NCBI GenBank assembly: GCA_047967505.1
Contig: CM106539.1
DNA from: Dipteris shenzhenensis
Taxonomy: Eukaryota > Polypodiophyta > Polypodiopsida > Gleicheniales
Length of the DNA: 64,000 nucleotides
Strand: one strand, 5' to 3'
In this document: piece by piece, positions 11,986-23,219 of the stretch
Layout of the letters: every line of letters starts with the position of its first letter
How positions within the stretch are numbered: position 1 is the stretch's first letter
Translations under genes and position numbers: made by a program
The notes under the pieces: model-generated
Database searches by the model: none
What the model saw: the letters and a program-made list of their open reading frames with translations, nothing else
What the model was told of the DNA's origin: nothing

Positions 11986-12429
11986 ACTCTACAGATCTCT
12001 CAAAGTTTCAAGTGCCTCATCTTGGCATTGGGCAAATGCTTCATGGTCTTCCTCCAGTCCCCAATCCACTCCATTAAGCACTTTATTAAAGTGCCAGTCT
12101 TCCGTACATCCTCATCAGTTGCACAGTCCCTCTCTCGACCCAACAACTTGCCAATCGGTCTTGAATTCATTCCTCAACCTGCCACAAGGGCCGTACATTT
12201 TTTTAATGGGGAAAAGGACGCGCCGGACACTTCGTCTCCAAAGACACTAATATTGTCTCCTCTATTCACTATTGGATTCCGCCCAGTGAGAGGGGAGTGC
12301 TTTGAGGACCCGGTCAATAGTCACCGGGCAACCGTTCATCGGAACCCAGTTGATGACCAGGGTATATGCACTCAAGACTCATGACTTTTCGTGGTACTCT
12401 TGGCCCTAGATGACCTGCCCACTTGAATG
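11986..12429. other. Non-coding or unassigned stretch
   Basis: A plus-strand frame runs 11911-12384, but it begins in the repeat block and shows no recognisable domain. No gene is called. The Helitron remnant begins at its right edge. Confidence 0.4.
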
Positions 12430-13840
12430 TTAGGGAATGTTAGGGATTGGTTTGATTGCTTTGGAATAAGGATGTAAGTGCTCGAGTGATCAGACCAATT
12501 ACAACACTAGTTTGTTCCTATATGGTGAATGTTTGTCCAAATGTGGTCCAATGTCAATCAGTAAATTGTTGTTGGTTGATTGTTTGTTTGAATTCGTTGA
12601 AGAGTGTTGGCAACCGTGGTGGATGCATGTGGTATCTTTTCAATTAATGTTGAAGTTGCAGATTATGATGGTTGGGTTGCTAGAGTTGATTCTTTGTAAA
12701 AGATCTTCTAGAGTTGTTACAAAGTCTATGAGGTTTGTTTCAAGTAATTTATACATTTCAATTACATGTATTTTGTCAAATGTTTCATTTTTAAAGGTGG
12801 TGCTTACTAATTCAATGTCTTTTTTTGCTACGATTGTGCCAGCAATTAGAGATTGTGTTTTTTGTATAGAAGTGAAAGCCCATGGTTGTCGAAGCAACAT
12901 AGCTCATTGAAGGCTGGTAGGACATGTGGTGTTGTTCTATTATTCTTTGTCTCTTGGAGCCATAGGATGTCAGCGGGGCGATGAGGTTATTGTCTTCCAA
13001 TATAACTTGTTAGTGTGTGTTAAATGAGACAATGTTTACAGATTGGATGATTGTATGAGATTTCTTTATTTTGCTATGTTCTTTTGGAAGCATTCCCATA
13101 TTGTTGTTTTTTGTAGGTTTTTCTTTTCTATTTTGTTGAGTAAGAATGATTACATGTCAATGCGACTCGAGAAAGTGTTGTGTATGTTAGGCCATCAGTT
13201 CAAAACTTTTGGGTCAAATGTGACGCTTGTCATCGTTAGTCCTTGGGTTGGTTAGTTTTAGTGGGAATTGTTTGCGTGTGATTATGTTTAGCAAATTCTT
13301 CCCTATTTGAAATTCCTTTGTGGTTTGTTGTATTTGTGTCCAGATTGGTGGTATTGTCGCATCATAGAGGTGTTGATTCTTGATATTGAGTTTTAGAACC
13401 AATTTTGTTACTTTGAAAGAAAACCCAAACTATTGATTAGGGTTCTTTAGTGCTTGCATACTGAAATATATCATCAGCACCGTTGACAAGATCATCATGT
13501 GAATATCTATATTGCCTCCACAATGTCTACTATCATGCATTTCTTTAGCGCTCAGGCTACATGTAGTCCAATACGATTGTCCAATAAGGCTAGTTGAGTG
13601 AGTCGGATTTTTGAAGATCCAATTGTCTCTGATTGGGCTTGCTTGATAGAGGTCGCCACAGAATATGACATCTAGCACACCAAATTCTTTTGCATGAAGA
13701 TGGATTTTAAGCAAAGGAATCAGTTCAACATGATTTGGCCAATAATTGATGCCTTATTGAAAATGACTAGTCTTAGTTTTTTGTATAATCCACTGAGGTT
13801 GTCGAGCTTCTCACCTATTAGAGTTGTTGGTGTGTGTGTG
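12430..13840 (-). pseudogene. Helitron PIF1-like helicase and C-terminal endonuclease remnant
   Basis: Read on the minus strand, several short frames line up in order. Near 13750-13800 the frame reads LRLVIFNKASIIGQIML, resembling the Walker B region of PIF1 helicases. Near 13605-13690 it reads FGVLDVIFCGDLYQASPIR, with the GDxxQ helicase motif. Near 13255-13290 it reads RKQFPLKLTNPRT, like the late helicase motif QFPL.LA.A.T. Near 12640-12760 it reads TLEDLLQRINSS...IIICNFNIN, matching the IIIGDFN core of AP-type endonucleases. Near 12465-12505 it reads CNWSDHSSTY, matching their terminal WSDH motif. Helicase followed by endonuclease is the domain order of Helitron2/Helentron elements. Walker A is missing and many frameshifts are present. 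The matching Rep part lies at 18.1-19.25 kb on the same strand. Confidence 0.65.
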
Positions 13841-13851
13841 TGTGTGTGTGT

Positions 13852-15507
13852 GTAGTAGACATTAACAACACCCCTTTTCATAGTGAAGAGTAGACAAATT
13901 TGGAGTATGAAAGAGAAATGTTTAATCTATAATCTTTGCAATAAACATCCGCAAAAAATGAAGTAGCATCAATTAAAGGATGAACAATTTTTTCTAAAAG
14001 AGGAAATGTGAGCAGTAGAGCTTTGATAAGTCGATGGCAGCATAGGAGAATAATGGGAAATAAAAAAGGAAACACATGTGAACAATTAAGTGCACCAAGA
14101 TTAATCGAAGTGATAATAAGCACATAGGTGTAAAAATGGGGGAGTTTGAAGGAAGGGGGGTGATTAAAAAATAATAGGAGCATTAAACTAAATTAAAGAC
14201 TAGGGGCAATAAACGTGAATGTGGAAGTGAATATGAAACTTAGAGCATTAAGAAAAGAAGGAAAAGTTGAAAGAGGGAAGTTTTCTTTAAAAATGGTTAG
14301 AAAAAAGTGGAGGAAAGGTAAACAAGATTATGTTTAGCAACAACTACAGTAAAAGTGGAAACAACAGAGAGAAATTAAATAAAGCATAAAGTAAAAAAAC
14401 AAAGAAGGATATTAGTTAAGTAGAAATAACGAAAAGAGGGGGGGGGGGGGGGGAATTAATGTGGAATTAATAAAATGAGAAGGGAGCTAACAAAAAAAGA
14501 AAGACGAGCATGAGTAAAGTAACAATAGGAGGGTAAGGGGTAAATATGGAGAAAGAGAGGAGAGGGGGGGGGAGACATGAAATAAATGGGACCTGAGTGT
14601 CCATGACGGGGCTGTTGGGGTGCAAAGTGGCCGTGAGAGGATCCAGGCACAAGCCTCAAGGCTTGGAACAACGAAGGCCAAGGAGGATTGTTGTCGCGCG
14701 CACAAGACTGGAAGGAAAAAAGCCACCGAGGAAGCCAGAGTAGAAAGTCACAGCAGAGTTATACATGGTAGAGTAGTGACTACAGTACGAGAGAAGGGAT
14801 GCGTCGGGTTGGGGGAGTTAGAGAGGTGAGAGGTCCAAGGTCAAAGGAAAAGGAAGAGGTGCGCATTACGAGGCAAAAAGAGGCATGCAAACGTGAGGGG
14901 GTTAGGCTCCATAGCGAGGAAAATGAAAAGGTAAGTAGAATTTAGAAAGGGCGGCGCACGTGGCACAGTAGAAGTATTAAAGAGGGGTTTAAAACTAGGG
15001 AAATGGGGGGGGGGACGGGGGCTAATAATAGGGGGTAATAAGGGAAATTAAGGGTAAATTACAGAGTAATAGAGTAAATAGGAGTCGGGATTTAGGGGGG
15101 TTTTGAAGGGCTAGGAGTCGGGTTACTTTTAGGCTAGTTAAAAGACAATTAAGGAAAATATTAAAGGGAAGGTGTGGAGGTTAGGGTATATAGGAATTTT
15201 AGTAGGGAAAAAATAGGGGAAAAGAAGGTTAAAAATAGGGGAAGTTAGTGAAAAATAGGGGGATTTAGGGAAAAGTAGGGAAAAATATGAGGTAAGTTGG
15301 AAAAATTAGGACTAAGGAGTGAGGTATTCTTTAAAGGATTTTTCAAAGGATTATAAAGGAAGGAGAGGTAGATTGCATGGACAATTGAGAAAATGAGGAT
15401 AGAAAAAATTAGAAGGGATTAGGAAGAATAGGGAGAAATAAATGAATAGGGAGAAAAGATAAAAAATTAGGTGTAGTAGGGATAAATAAAGGAAGGGGTT
15501 AGGGAGG

Positions 15508-15566
<59 letters not shown>

Positions 15567-15850
15567 TAGAGAGAGACAGTGAGAGGGTAGAGAGAGATAG
15601 ATGTAGAGAGAGAAAGAGAGAGAGATGAGGTTTGGGAGAGAAATGAAGAGACAATAGAGAGAGAGAGAGAGAGAGATGGTAGAGAGAGACAGGGAGAGGG
15701 TAGAGAGAGAGAGAGATTAGGAAAAATAAGGGGGGGGGGAGGAGAGGGAGTTTAAAAGGGTTGTCAAAGGATTTATAAAGGAAAGAAAGGTAAAATGCAA
15801 GGATAAAAGATAAAATGAGAATAGTATCTGTGTGTGTGTGTGTGTGTGCG
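13852..15850. repeat. Composite repeat unit 1, bracketed by (TG)n
   Basis: Starts at the end of a (TG)n tract at 13830-13853. It contains a poly-G run (14438-14453), a GC-richer block at 14590-14830 ('cctcaaggcttggaac', 'gccaaggaggattgttg'), a G/A-rich stretch with many 'aaaataggggaa' phrases, and an (AG)n complex from about 15510 to 15715. It ends in (TG)n at 15829-15856. Unit 2 lacks about 510 bp that unit 1 has between roughly 14030 and 14580. No protein-coding frame was recognised. Confidence 0.75.
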
Positions 15851-15886
15851 CGTGTGTACACACCTTTGCCCCAGTAGGATACAACA

Positions 15887-15933
15887 CACTAGGTGAGACA
15901 GTAGGTCATCACCTAGTGTGATGACCTATTGTC
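15887..15933. other. Overlapping alternative inverted repeats (hairpins)
   Basis: CACTAGGTGA (15887-15896) pairs with TCACCTAGTG (15909-15918). The overlapping 16-bp arm at 15897-15912 pairs with 15918-15933, with a 5-base loop and one non-complementary position. The two stems share bases and so are mutually exclusive. The block sits in the centre between the two repeat units. Confidence 0.75.
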
Positions 15934-16447
15934 TACCTAAAGAGGTTAAGAAGTATTGAGAAGTGCAAAATTTAAGGGATGGGAAATATGCACTTGAGTA
16001 AGGTAGGTTAGAACTTAGTAGTGTGGAAGCAGATAGAATAAGTTGAGGTCTTAGTAGTAGTAATAACAAGCAAGGAGAGGAAAGTGGGCAATTCTAACAA
16101 TTGTTCCGGTTTGAAGAGTCCTTAAAAAGGTGAAAATTTAACAGGTAAGTGAAAAAATAACGTTGCTTATAAGAGCAATGAAAGGAGTCAAAAAGGCGAA
16201 GGCCATGATGACTTAAATGTAATGTTTGGGAGGCAGGAGTGAGAGTCGGAGTGGGTTGTTAAGACATATGGATTGGATTGTGACGTCCCATGAATATTTC
16301 TACAAGGACAAGAAGAGGATTAGAAGAACATTTTTAGAAAAGAGGAAAACCAAGTTAGATCAGGGAGTCAAAAAGCCAAATAACGGCCTTGATGACTTAA
16401 AGGTCCTATGTGCAACTGACCAAAGTTGCAAGGGAAAGCATGTGTGT

Positions 16448-17729
16448 GTAGTAGACATTAACAACACCCCTTTCCATAGTGAAGAGAAGACAAATTTGGA
16501 GTAGGAAAGAGAAATGTTTAATATATAAACTTTGCAATAAACATCTGTAAAAAATGAAGTAGCATCAATTAAAGGATGTGCAATTTTTTCGAAAAGAGGA
16601 AATGTGAGCAGTACAGCTTTGATAAGTCAATGGCAACATCACTTTTATTCAAGAGGGGAGTTTGCCTACCTGAGAGTCCATGGCCGGGCCGCCGGGGTGC
16701 AGGGGCCGTGAGAGGATCGAGGCATAAGCCTCAAGGCTTGGAACTACGAAGGCCAAGGAGGATTGTTGCCGCACACACGGGAGTGGAAGGCAAAAAGCCA
16801 CTGAGGGAGCCGGAGTAGAAAGCCGCAGCAGAGTTGTACATGGTACAACAAAGACTATACAGTAGGAGAGAAGGGATGCACAGCATGGGAGAACTACGTA
16901 TGGGTAAGAGCAATGAGCAAAGAGTACGGGGTAGAGGAGTGAGTAAAGAGTACGGATGAGTAGTTAGTAATGAGTGAGGGGTTTAATTTATAGGAGAGGG
17001 ATAGTCGGGTTGGGGGAGTCAGAGAGGTGAGAGGTCTAGGGTCAGAGGAAAAGGAAGAGGCACGCATTACGAGGCGAAAAGAGGCATGCAACGCGAGGGG
17101 TTTAAGCGCAGTGAGGAAAATGAAAAGGTAAGTAGAATTTAGAAAGAGCGGCGCACGTGGCACGGTAAAAGTATTAAAGAGGGGTTTAAAACTAGGGAAA
17201 TGGGGGGGGGAAAGGGGGTTAATAGGGGATAATAGGGGGGGGTAATAGGGGAAATTAAGGGTAAATTAGGGAGTAATAGAGTAGATAGGAATCAGGATTC
17301 AGGGGGGGGTTTGAAGGGCTAGGAGTCGGGTTACTTTTAGGCTAGTTAAAAGACAATTAAGGGAAATATTAAAGGGAAAGTTTGAAGGTTAGGGTATATA
17401 GGAATTTTAGTAGGGAAAAAAATAAGGGAACAGAAGGTTAAAAATAGGGGAAAAGAAGGTAAAAAGTAGGGGAAGTTAGTGAAAAGTAGGGGGATTTAGG
17501 GAAAAGTAGGGGAAAATAGGAGGTAAATTGGAAAAATTAGGACTAAGGAGAGGTATTTTTTAAAGGATTTTTCAAAGGATTATAAAGGAAGGAGAGGTAG
17601 ATTGCATGGACAACTAAGAAAATGAGGATAGAAAAAATTAGAAAGGATTAGGAATAGGGAGAAAAGAGAAAAAAATAGGTGTAGTAGGGATAAATAAAGG
17701 AAGGGGTTAGGGAGGGAGAGAGAGGGAGG

Positions 17730-17764
<35 letters not shown>

Positions 17765-17846
17765 TAGAGAGAGACAAGGAAAGGGTAGAGAGAGAGAGAG
17801 AGAAAGATGGTAGAGAGAGACAAGGAGAGGGTAGAGAGAGATAGAT

Positions 17847-17890
<44 letters not shown>

Positions 17891-17924
17891 TAGAGAGAGA
17901 TAGGGAAAGGGTAGAGAGAGATGG

Positions 17925-17963
<39 letters not shown>

Positions 17964-18064
17964 GAAAAATAAGGGGGGAGGGAGGAGAGGTAGTTTAAAA
18001 GGGTTGTAAAAGGATTTATAAAGGAAAGAGAGGTAAAATGCAAGGATAAAATATAAAATGTGAA

Positions 18065-18102
<38 letters not shown>
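16448..18102. repeat. Composite repeat unit 2, bracketed by TG tracts
   Basis: Repeats unit 1 from 'gtagtagacattaacaacac' through 'gagagggatcgaggc'-type GC-richer sequence, the 'aaaataggggaa' G/A-rich stretch and the AG complex (17711-17960), to a pure (TG)n tract at 18068-18102. It is shorter than unit 1 because of a ~510-bp length difference near its beginning. Long frames through it are low-complexity (Arg/Glu or Ser/Leu) artefacts. Confidence 0.75.
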
Positions 18103-18107
<5 letters not shown>

Positions 18108-18110
18108 CTG

Positions 18111-19250
18111 CAAGTTATAGTTATTGAGTGGATTGTTGTGCTGTCGACATTAAATACAACTTTGCCTTTGTATGTGTCGTTGAGCAGCAATGTTGAATTA
18201 AGCCCGGGACTACAATGCACAATGTGAATGTCTTGTTTATACCAACAATAGGTGGATAGCCTCAATCTTTTTAAAGCAATATGTCATCATCTTGCAGGCA
18301 TCATTTCCTTTTTGTATTGTGTTGTGGTAATCTATATTTGGCATGAGTTTGTAGGTTTATGTGCTAACTGATTGTTGTCTGGCCGAGTTTTGGATTCTGC
18401 AATGTTAGGCCAATGTCATATCTACATCGATTGCTTGATGTTGTGTTGACGCATTGTCTTTGTTGATGGGGATTATTGTCTTGGTGAATTTATTTCTATT
18501 TTAATTGACCATATTATGTTTTCTTGGTATGCATTGCACCATGGCCTTGCACTTGTTAGCATGTTGTCTTCGCACTCCTTCAATGGAACATATAGTCCCC
18601 ATATAGTAGGAAATTCTCATGGTATAACTATGTTAGTGTAAAAAGCATATGAACCGTGGCTTTACTAGCTTTCTTTGCTTACCATTTGTTGTCTTGTAGT
18701 GCGTTGCATATTTAGCTAGGCAAAGGTTGTCCAATGCGCCTTGTCATTTGGAATACATATGTACAATATCTTTGAAGTTTATGTTTGTGTCACCATTGGG
18801 TAGGGTCGCAAGGATGCATTTCTTTTTAGTAAGAGTATTCTTTCTTTTTGAATTGTCTTGACAAGCTTGTTAGTGGTAGTGATAATGCAATGTAAGAAGC
18901 TTGTTGTTGCAAACTCAATGCTTGTATGTTTATCATTGTTGACCAAGTTTCTACAAACATTCAATTGTGTTAAGGTTATTTTTTTATGCACTAATCGAAT
19001 TCTTCTTTCAAGTTTCATTGCTCTGCTTGTAGTTATATTGACCTTTGTCATATAGGAAGTGCCATAACTTGTTGCACCATATGCGTTCAAGAGAAATTGT
19101 ATGTTGGTATTTGGATCCCATAATGAAGAATCTTGGGATTACAGTTATTAGCATAAATGTCCTTTGGTTTGCTTCGCATTAGAATCAATGGTTTTGTGAC
19201 CAAATATGTCCACGCCACAATGTAGTCGTCTTCTATTATCTGCAATTATT
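18111..19250 (-). pseudogene. Helitron Rep/helitron-like N-domain remnant
   Basis: On the minus strand near 19080-19160, frames separated by a single-base shift read NCNPKILHY then WDPNTNIQFLLNAYGATSYG, followed by TSYMTKVN. This matches the Helitron Rep region 'NNYNP.LL..W.AN.DIQFV.D.YA..TYVTSYLTK'. Further along, a frame near 18690-18770 reads DIVHMYSKRQGALDNLCLAK, like the conserved Y.NRP..LENMCLAE segment. Frames left of 18640 are too decayed to assign. The Rep nuclease HUH and catalytic Tyr region lies upstream (right) and was not found. The remnant is collinear with the helicase/endonuclease piece at 12.4-13.8 kb. Confidence 0.65.
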
Positions 19251-19474
19251 CCAACCATTGTTAAAGGAAATGATTGTGTTCATATTCGCAATCATGTAGA
19301 TAATTTATATTTTTGTTGCTAGTGCTTAAAGATTCGGTTGTCAAAGTTTTCTGTCTTTGTCTATTGGTTGCAAAATGCTAGGCTTTTATGTGACTTTGGA
19401 AAGCCATATCTGCATGTTTTATTTGCTTTTTTGTAATGCCTATGCTTCTTGAATATATGAATGAATGCTTAAGT

Positions 19475-19965
19475 TTGCTAAGGATAACATTAGAAAGGCT
19501 CAATATAGAGCAAGAAGTTATGTAAACCCACACCATAGAAAGTTTGAAGATAAAGAGAAAGTCTATATTAGGGTAACCAGAATCTGCAGAAATTCTGAAG
19601 ATGGGTAAATGTCCAAGGTTACCCTATAGGTATTGTGGTCTATTCCTAATACTTAAGAGAATTGGAGAACCTGCTTCCAAATCGCCCCTATTAGAAGGAC
19701 GTAGAGTACATTTAGATTCCCATGTGAGTAGGCTAAAAGGAAATTAGGAGATCATGACAATCTCATTGGAAAGAAATCCTAGTTAAACTCATTGAACCTG
19801 TATCTTTACCACGTGAACCAAAAAAAATTCTAGATAGACAAGAAACAAGAACAAGACACAATATATCAAGAATGTCGAATTAAGTGGAGGGATAGAGCTA
19901 AGAGAGTTCAACATCAAAAAGGGTAAGCAATCTTTAGAGGAGCTTTCCCATTCTTAAGGAGAAGG
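19475..19965 (+). pseudogene. Ty3/gypsy pol 3' end (integrase C-terminus and chromodomain-like tail)
   Basis: Plus-strand frames read DNIRKAQYRARSYVNPHHRKF and KEKVYIRV, then after a frameshift LPYRYCGLFLILKRIG and VHLDSHVSRLKG. These match the gypsy integrase C-terminal region (..R+..FK.GD.V.LRV.. / ..GPF.VL.RIG.. / VHPVFHVS.LK). A tail near 19830-19920 (PKKILDRQETRTR...ELSGG) resembles the start of a chromodomain (P..ILD.R...TR). Frameshifts and stops are present. A typical purine tract and LTR start follow directly. Confidence 0.65.
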
Positions 19966-19978
19966 GAATGTTAGGTCA

Positions 19979-20720
19979 CCATAACCACAGATTACATGGA
20001 ATGGTTACAATAAGGTGGGGAACCACATGAGGGATCACTAATACTTGCTTTCTTGGGGCCTAGATGGCTTGGGCCTTTGGGTCATTCGACTAATTCCTAG
20101 GCTTAGGCATTAGTGAAGATGCATAGAGAACCCTGTGAGATAGCTTTAAAGAAAGGGTCCTTAGTGGGACACATGGCATCAAAGTAAAGGCCAAGTGGCC
20201 AGTGCTTGGCGTGGGAGAGGGTGCTATAAAGATGTAGTTCAAAGTAAAAGGATCTCTTGTACATGAAAGCTCACACAAAAGAAGGAGAACTCTAAGCTGA
20301 GCAGGAACCTTCGTCTACTTTCTAGTATTGTAATATCCAACAACTCCTCCTATTGGCTCAGAAGGTACATTCTAAGCCACTTGTGAGCAAATAAAATATC
20401 CGAAGGTCTCTACTAAAGATAAGCAAGAAAGGGTGGGTTCGCACTTTGTAGCCTACTAATGCTCATAGTAGAGATTCAAAGCCTTTATATCCTACCCTTG
20501 GATTTAGTAGTTAGTTAATTTTTGTATCTTGTCAGACACCTTTTGCATGGAGTTGCTTTCCTTACAATTGTGCCTTTCACAGACATACTCGATAAAAGAT
20601 AAGATATTTAAAATCATTATTTTCATTATTTTAAAGAAGACATTCTTGATCTTTCATTGCAAATCTTATAAATTAATTCATTAATTCCCACTTTAAAATT
20701 GTTGGGTAATTGTGGTGACA
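19979..20720 (+). mobile_element. Ty3/gypsy 3' LTR (about 742 bp)
   Basis: Begins TGTTAGGTCACCATAACC right after a purine-rich tract (AAGGAGAAGGGAA) and ends TGTGGTGACA, giving TG...CA ends with partly complementary termini. It follows the gypsy integrase tail at the spacing expected for a 3' LTR. A candidate polyadenylation region with 'aataaaat' lies near 20391. No 5' LTR of this element was found in the window. Confidence 0.65.
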
Positions 20721-22645
20721 TAGATGATGGTATGTCCTTTATTGCCCAAAGAATAATGCTAGGAATGACATCTCTTCATAGAAGATGTCTTTGAATGGAT
20801 TGAGTGTGGAATATCCTTCGCATGGTGCAAGATTTGTGATGGAACCATTATCTTGACAACTTATTGTGACATGTAAATCCATGAAGTAACACATATGTTT
20901 CAAGCTCATCATCATCATGATGCTCGTTGTTGCTAAGCTCAATAGCTGTAGTACTTGATTCTTGGTTTTCTCTTGCAATGAAGTTATGTGATTAGTCCTG
21001 ATTTGTAACTCCATAAGGCATCAACTTCATTGCACACTATATCTCTTGGAGAACTAGGACATTTGGCCATTCCTATTAGAGAACCCAATACAATTTTTCT
21101 ACTTGACAACATCTCAAGCTTTGATGAGATCATTGCAAACCTGAGTTTGCAAAAGTTATTCTCTCCATTCCTCAATCTACTCCTCCCCTTCATGTGTGAT
21201 TGCAAGGTAAGTATCATGTAAGAAGTAAAAGTTAATTTCTTTCACTTCTCCCCTTCATATGTGAGGATAATGTAAGCATCATGTAAGAATTAGAACGGTT
21301 TTCTTTCACCACTCCCCTTCATGTGTGAGAAAAATGTAAGCATCATGTAAGACATGGAAGTAGTTCTCTTTACTCAACCTATCATTTGAGGTGTATCCTT
21401 AGCTCTCTTGACCACTATTTTGTATTTTCTCCCACCTCCTTATTTCCATTCTTCCTGCAATAACCTCTTTTTATTATTTGCATCTATAGGATCCTAATCT
21501 TCATTGTCCCAATCATCCCCTCTACCACCTAGGCTTAATAGTACTTGTAGAAAACTAAAAACTCTTCAAAGCAACAATAGGTTTAGAGGTCTTGCGCACT
21601 TTAATTTCTACTTAGAGTTTCTTCCTTTAACATCCATACCTATTGACTTAGAGACGTCCTCCATCCTACCACCTTGCCCACTTGATTTGAGACTACCAAC
21701 ATTATATATTCGTGCAACAAATTAGGAAAAGAGACCAATATAGGGCACCCATGAAAAATAAATTCATTGATATTGAACACAAATTTCAATTGGAATACCA
21801 AAAGTGCTACACCAAAGAACATGAATGATCTATCTGCCAACATATTTTTCATACCTTCTAAAACACAATGTAAAGGTAAACACAACATTGAAAAACCAAT
21901 ATGGCCCTACTTGCTTTTAATGAAGGTAAGAATATTTAAGATGCCACACAAATGCTTAAAAACAAATGGCTATGCATGGAATAAGTACTGACCACTTCTT
22001 AAGTGGATGAGCTTGACCGTACTTTCTTTTAATGAAAGTAAGAGTGGTTGAGATGCCACATAATTGCTTAAGAACTATTAACTCTTACCATGTCAATGTT
22101 TTCTACCCAGTTTTTTAAGTGGGCGATCTTTACAAAAAGCAAAAGAATAGAGAGAATAAGCCTTGATTAGAAAAAAAAGAGTGACCTTTTCATAGATCCT
22201 TGGTAGGCCAAAGATTGGACATCATAGGCATTTGCTAGATCACACAATGACTTATAGACAAAACATAATCATGTTGTAATTGTAGGAACTGAGTTAGAGA
22301 AACATGGCACTCAAGCTCTTCTTGGAGATACATATTTGAAAAGTAGAAACTGAAGCGGTATAGCTTGCTGCATAACATGTATAAGAATAAGAATAGAAAT
22401 GGTTCATCCTATAGCTTGCTGCATAACATGTATAAGAATAAGAATAGAAATGGTTCATCCTATTGGGCAACATAAAGGATATGGACAACTTATAGGTAGT
22501 TTGTATTTGTAAAGACCTCGAAAGCAATATGTTCCACAGAGACGGTTGTGCAGCTCGTTAAGCTTATTCATTGCAGATTACTGCTCGCAAAACAGGCAGA
22601 ATGTTGAGCCGAAAGATTCATTGCTCAATGATCAGAGCGAGAATT
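20721..22645. other. AT-rich non-coding stretch with short local duplications
   Basis: No recognised gene. It contains a ~65-bp unit repeated about three times at 21180-21355 ('ctccccttcatgtgtga...gtaagcatcatgtaaga'), a diverged duplication at roughly 21905-22090, and an almost perfect 51-bp tandem duplication at 22361-22462. Two minus-strand frames at 20739-21217 are unassigned. Confidence 0.5.
22361..22462. repeat. 51-bp perfect tandem duplication
   Basis: The unit starting 'tagcttgctgcataacatgt' occurs at 22361 and 22412 with no visible difference, indicating a recent duplication. It lies about 180 bp from the 3' end of the zinc-ribbon gene. Confidence 0.9.
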
Positions 22646-22647
22646 GG

Positions 22648-23028
22648 TTAAAACGCCTGCCTCGACCCGCATTGTGGACAAAATTTGTAAATGGGTTCGA
22701 GGATCTCCGCGCATGACCAGCAGTGCAATGCCCCCTCCGGTTGGCCGGTCGGTTCTGTCTCTTCGACCCGCTCCCCGCTGGGCAGCGGCTCGAAATGCGC
22801 CGTCCAAAGCCAGAAATGGCAGTTGTCGCAGAACAATGCGGGGTTTCGTCCCGGGCATCGCCAGATTGGGATCCGGAACAGCTCCAGCACGTTGTCGTAC
22901 CTAACAAAGGATGCCCGGGATCCACAGTTGTGGCATTTGGCCACGTCTGGCAGCAGGACTTTTGTCACGCGTTGATGGAGGCCACCAATCCAGGGGAACC
23001 AGAGAAAGAATGGGTGCAAGCTAGCCAT
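22648..23028 (-). CDS. Zinc-ribbon protein (zinc-ribbon 15 type)
   Basis: This 126-residue protein begins MASLHPFFLWFPW from an ATG at 23028. Four CxxC pairs are visible: C32/C35, C67/C70, C103/C106 and C117/C120, so the protein could form two zinc ribbons. The last pair reads FCPQCGSRQAF at the C-terminus. The short hydrophobic start, an N-terminal ribbon followed by 'RCPGRNPALFCDNC', and the C-terminal 'FCPQCG' are typical of the small plant 'zinc-ribbon 15' proteins of unknown function. Zinc binding is inferred. The frame is intact, intronless and GC-richer than its surroundings, which supports a real gene. Regulation is not visible beyond a possible TATA box upstream. Confidence 0.8.
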   Translation of the reverse strand: MASLHPFFLWFPWIGGLHQRVTKVLLPDVAKCHNCGSRASFVRYDNVLELFRIPIWRCPGRNPALFCDNCHFWLWTAHFEPLPSGERVEETEPTGQPEGALHCWSCAEILEPIYKFCPQCGSRQAF

Positions 23029-23118
23029 CTCGCCGAGAGAGGTAAGGCAGCGGTGGACGTACGTACGAAATATCGATGGAATGCAGAAGATGGAGGGGTT
23101 TGGAGCTGAAGCTGGGAA

Positions 23119-23126
23119 GTTTATAA
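23119..23126 (-). promoter_or_regulatory. Candidate TATA box of the zinc-ribbon gene
   Basis: On the minus strand the sequence reads TTATAAAC about 90 bp upstream of the ATG at 23028, a plausible distance for a plant core promoter. No other promoter element was identified. Confidence 0.35.
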
Positions 23127-23219
23127 CGCAGAAAACGTGAGGCAGGCAGCGGGCAATGCAAGCGAATTTGTCTGCAAGTTATGCGTAGGAAGCTTGTGAC
23201 ATAAAGCTATCGCGCTTGG

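Larger units (their letters stand above)
13841..18110. mobile_element. 4.3-kb insertion of two direct repeat units, splitting the Helitron
   Basis: Two related units in direct orientation (13852-15850 and 16448-18102) flank a ~590-bp centre. Both begin 'gtagtagacattaacaacac' right after a TG tract and both end in AG then TG tracts. Direct repeats at both ends of an insertion resemble an LTR element without coding capacity, but unusual microsatellite ends and the absence of a clear target duplication leave a tandem duplication possible. Left and right of the insertion lie helicase and Rep pieces of one Helitron. Confidence 0.5.

Noticed and set aside
11759-12384. Plus-strand frames of 157-163 codons
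   Set aside because: They start in a CT-rich repeat block, overlap in two frames and match no family I recognise.
15499-15861. Minus-strand 120-codon Ser/Leu-rich frame
   Set aside because: It is simply the translation of (AG)n/(CT)n and (TG)n microsatellites.
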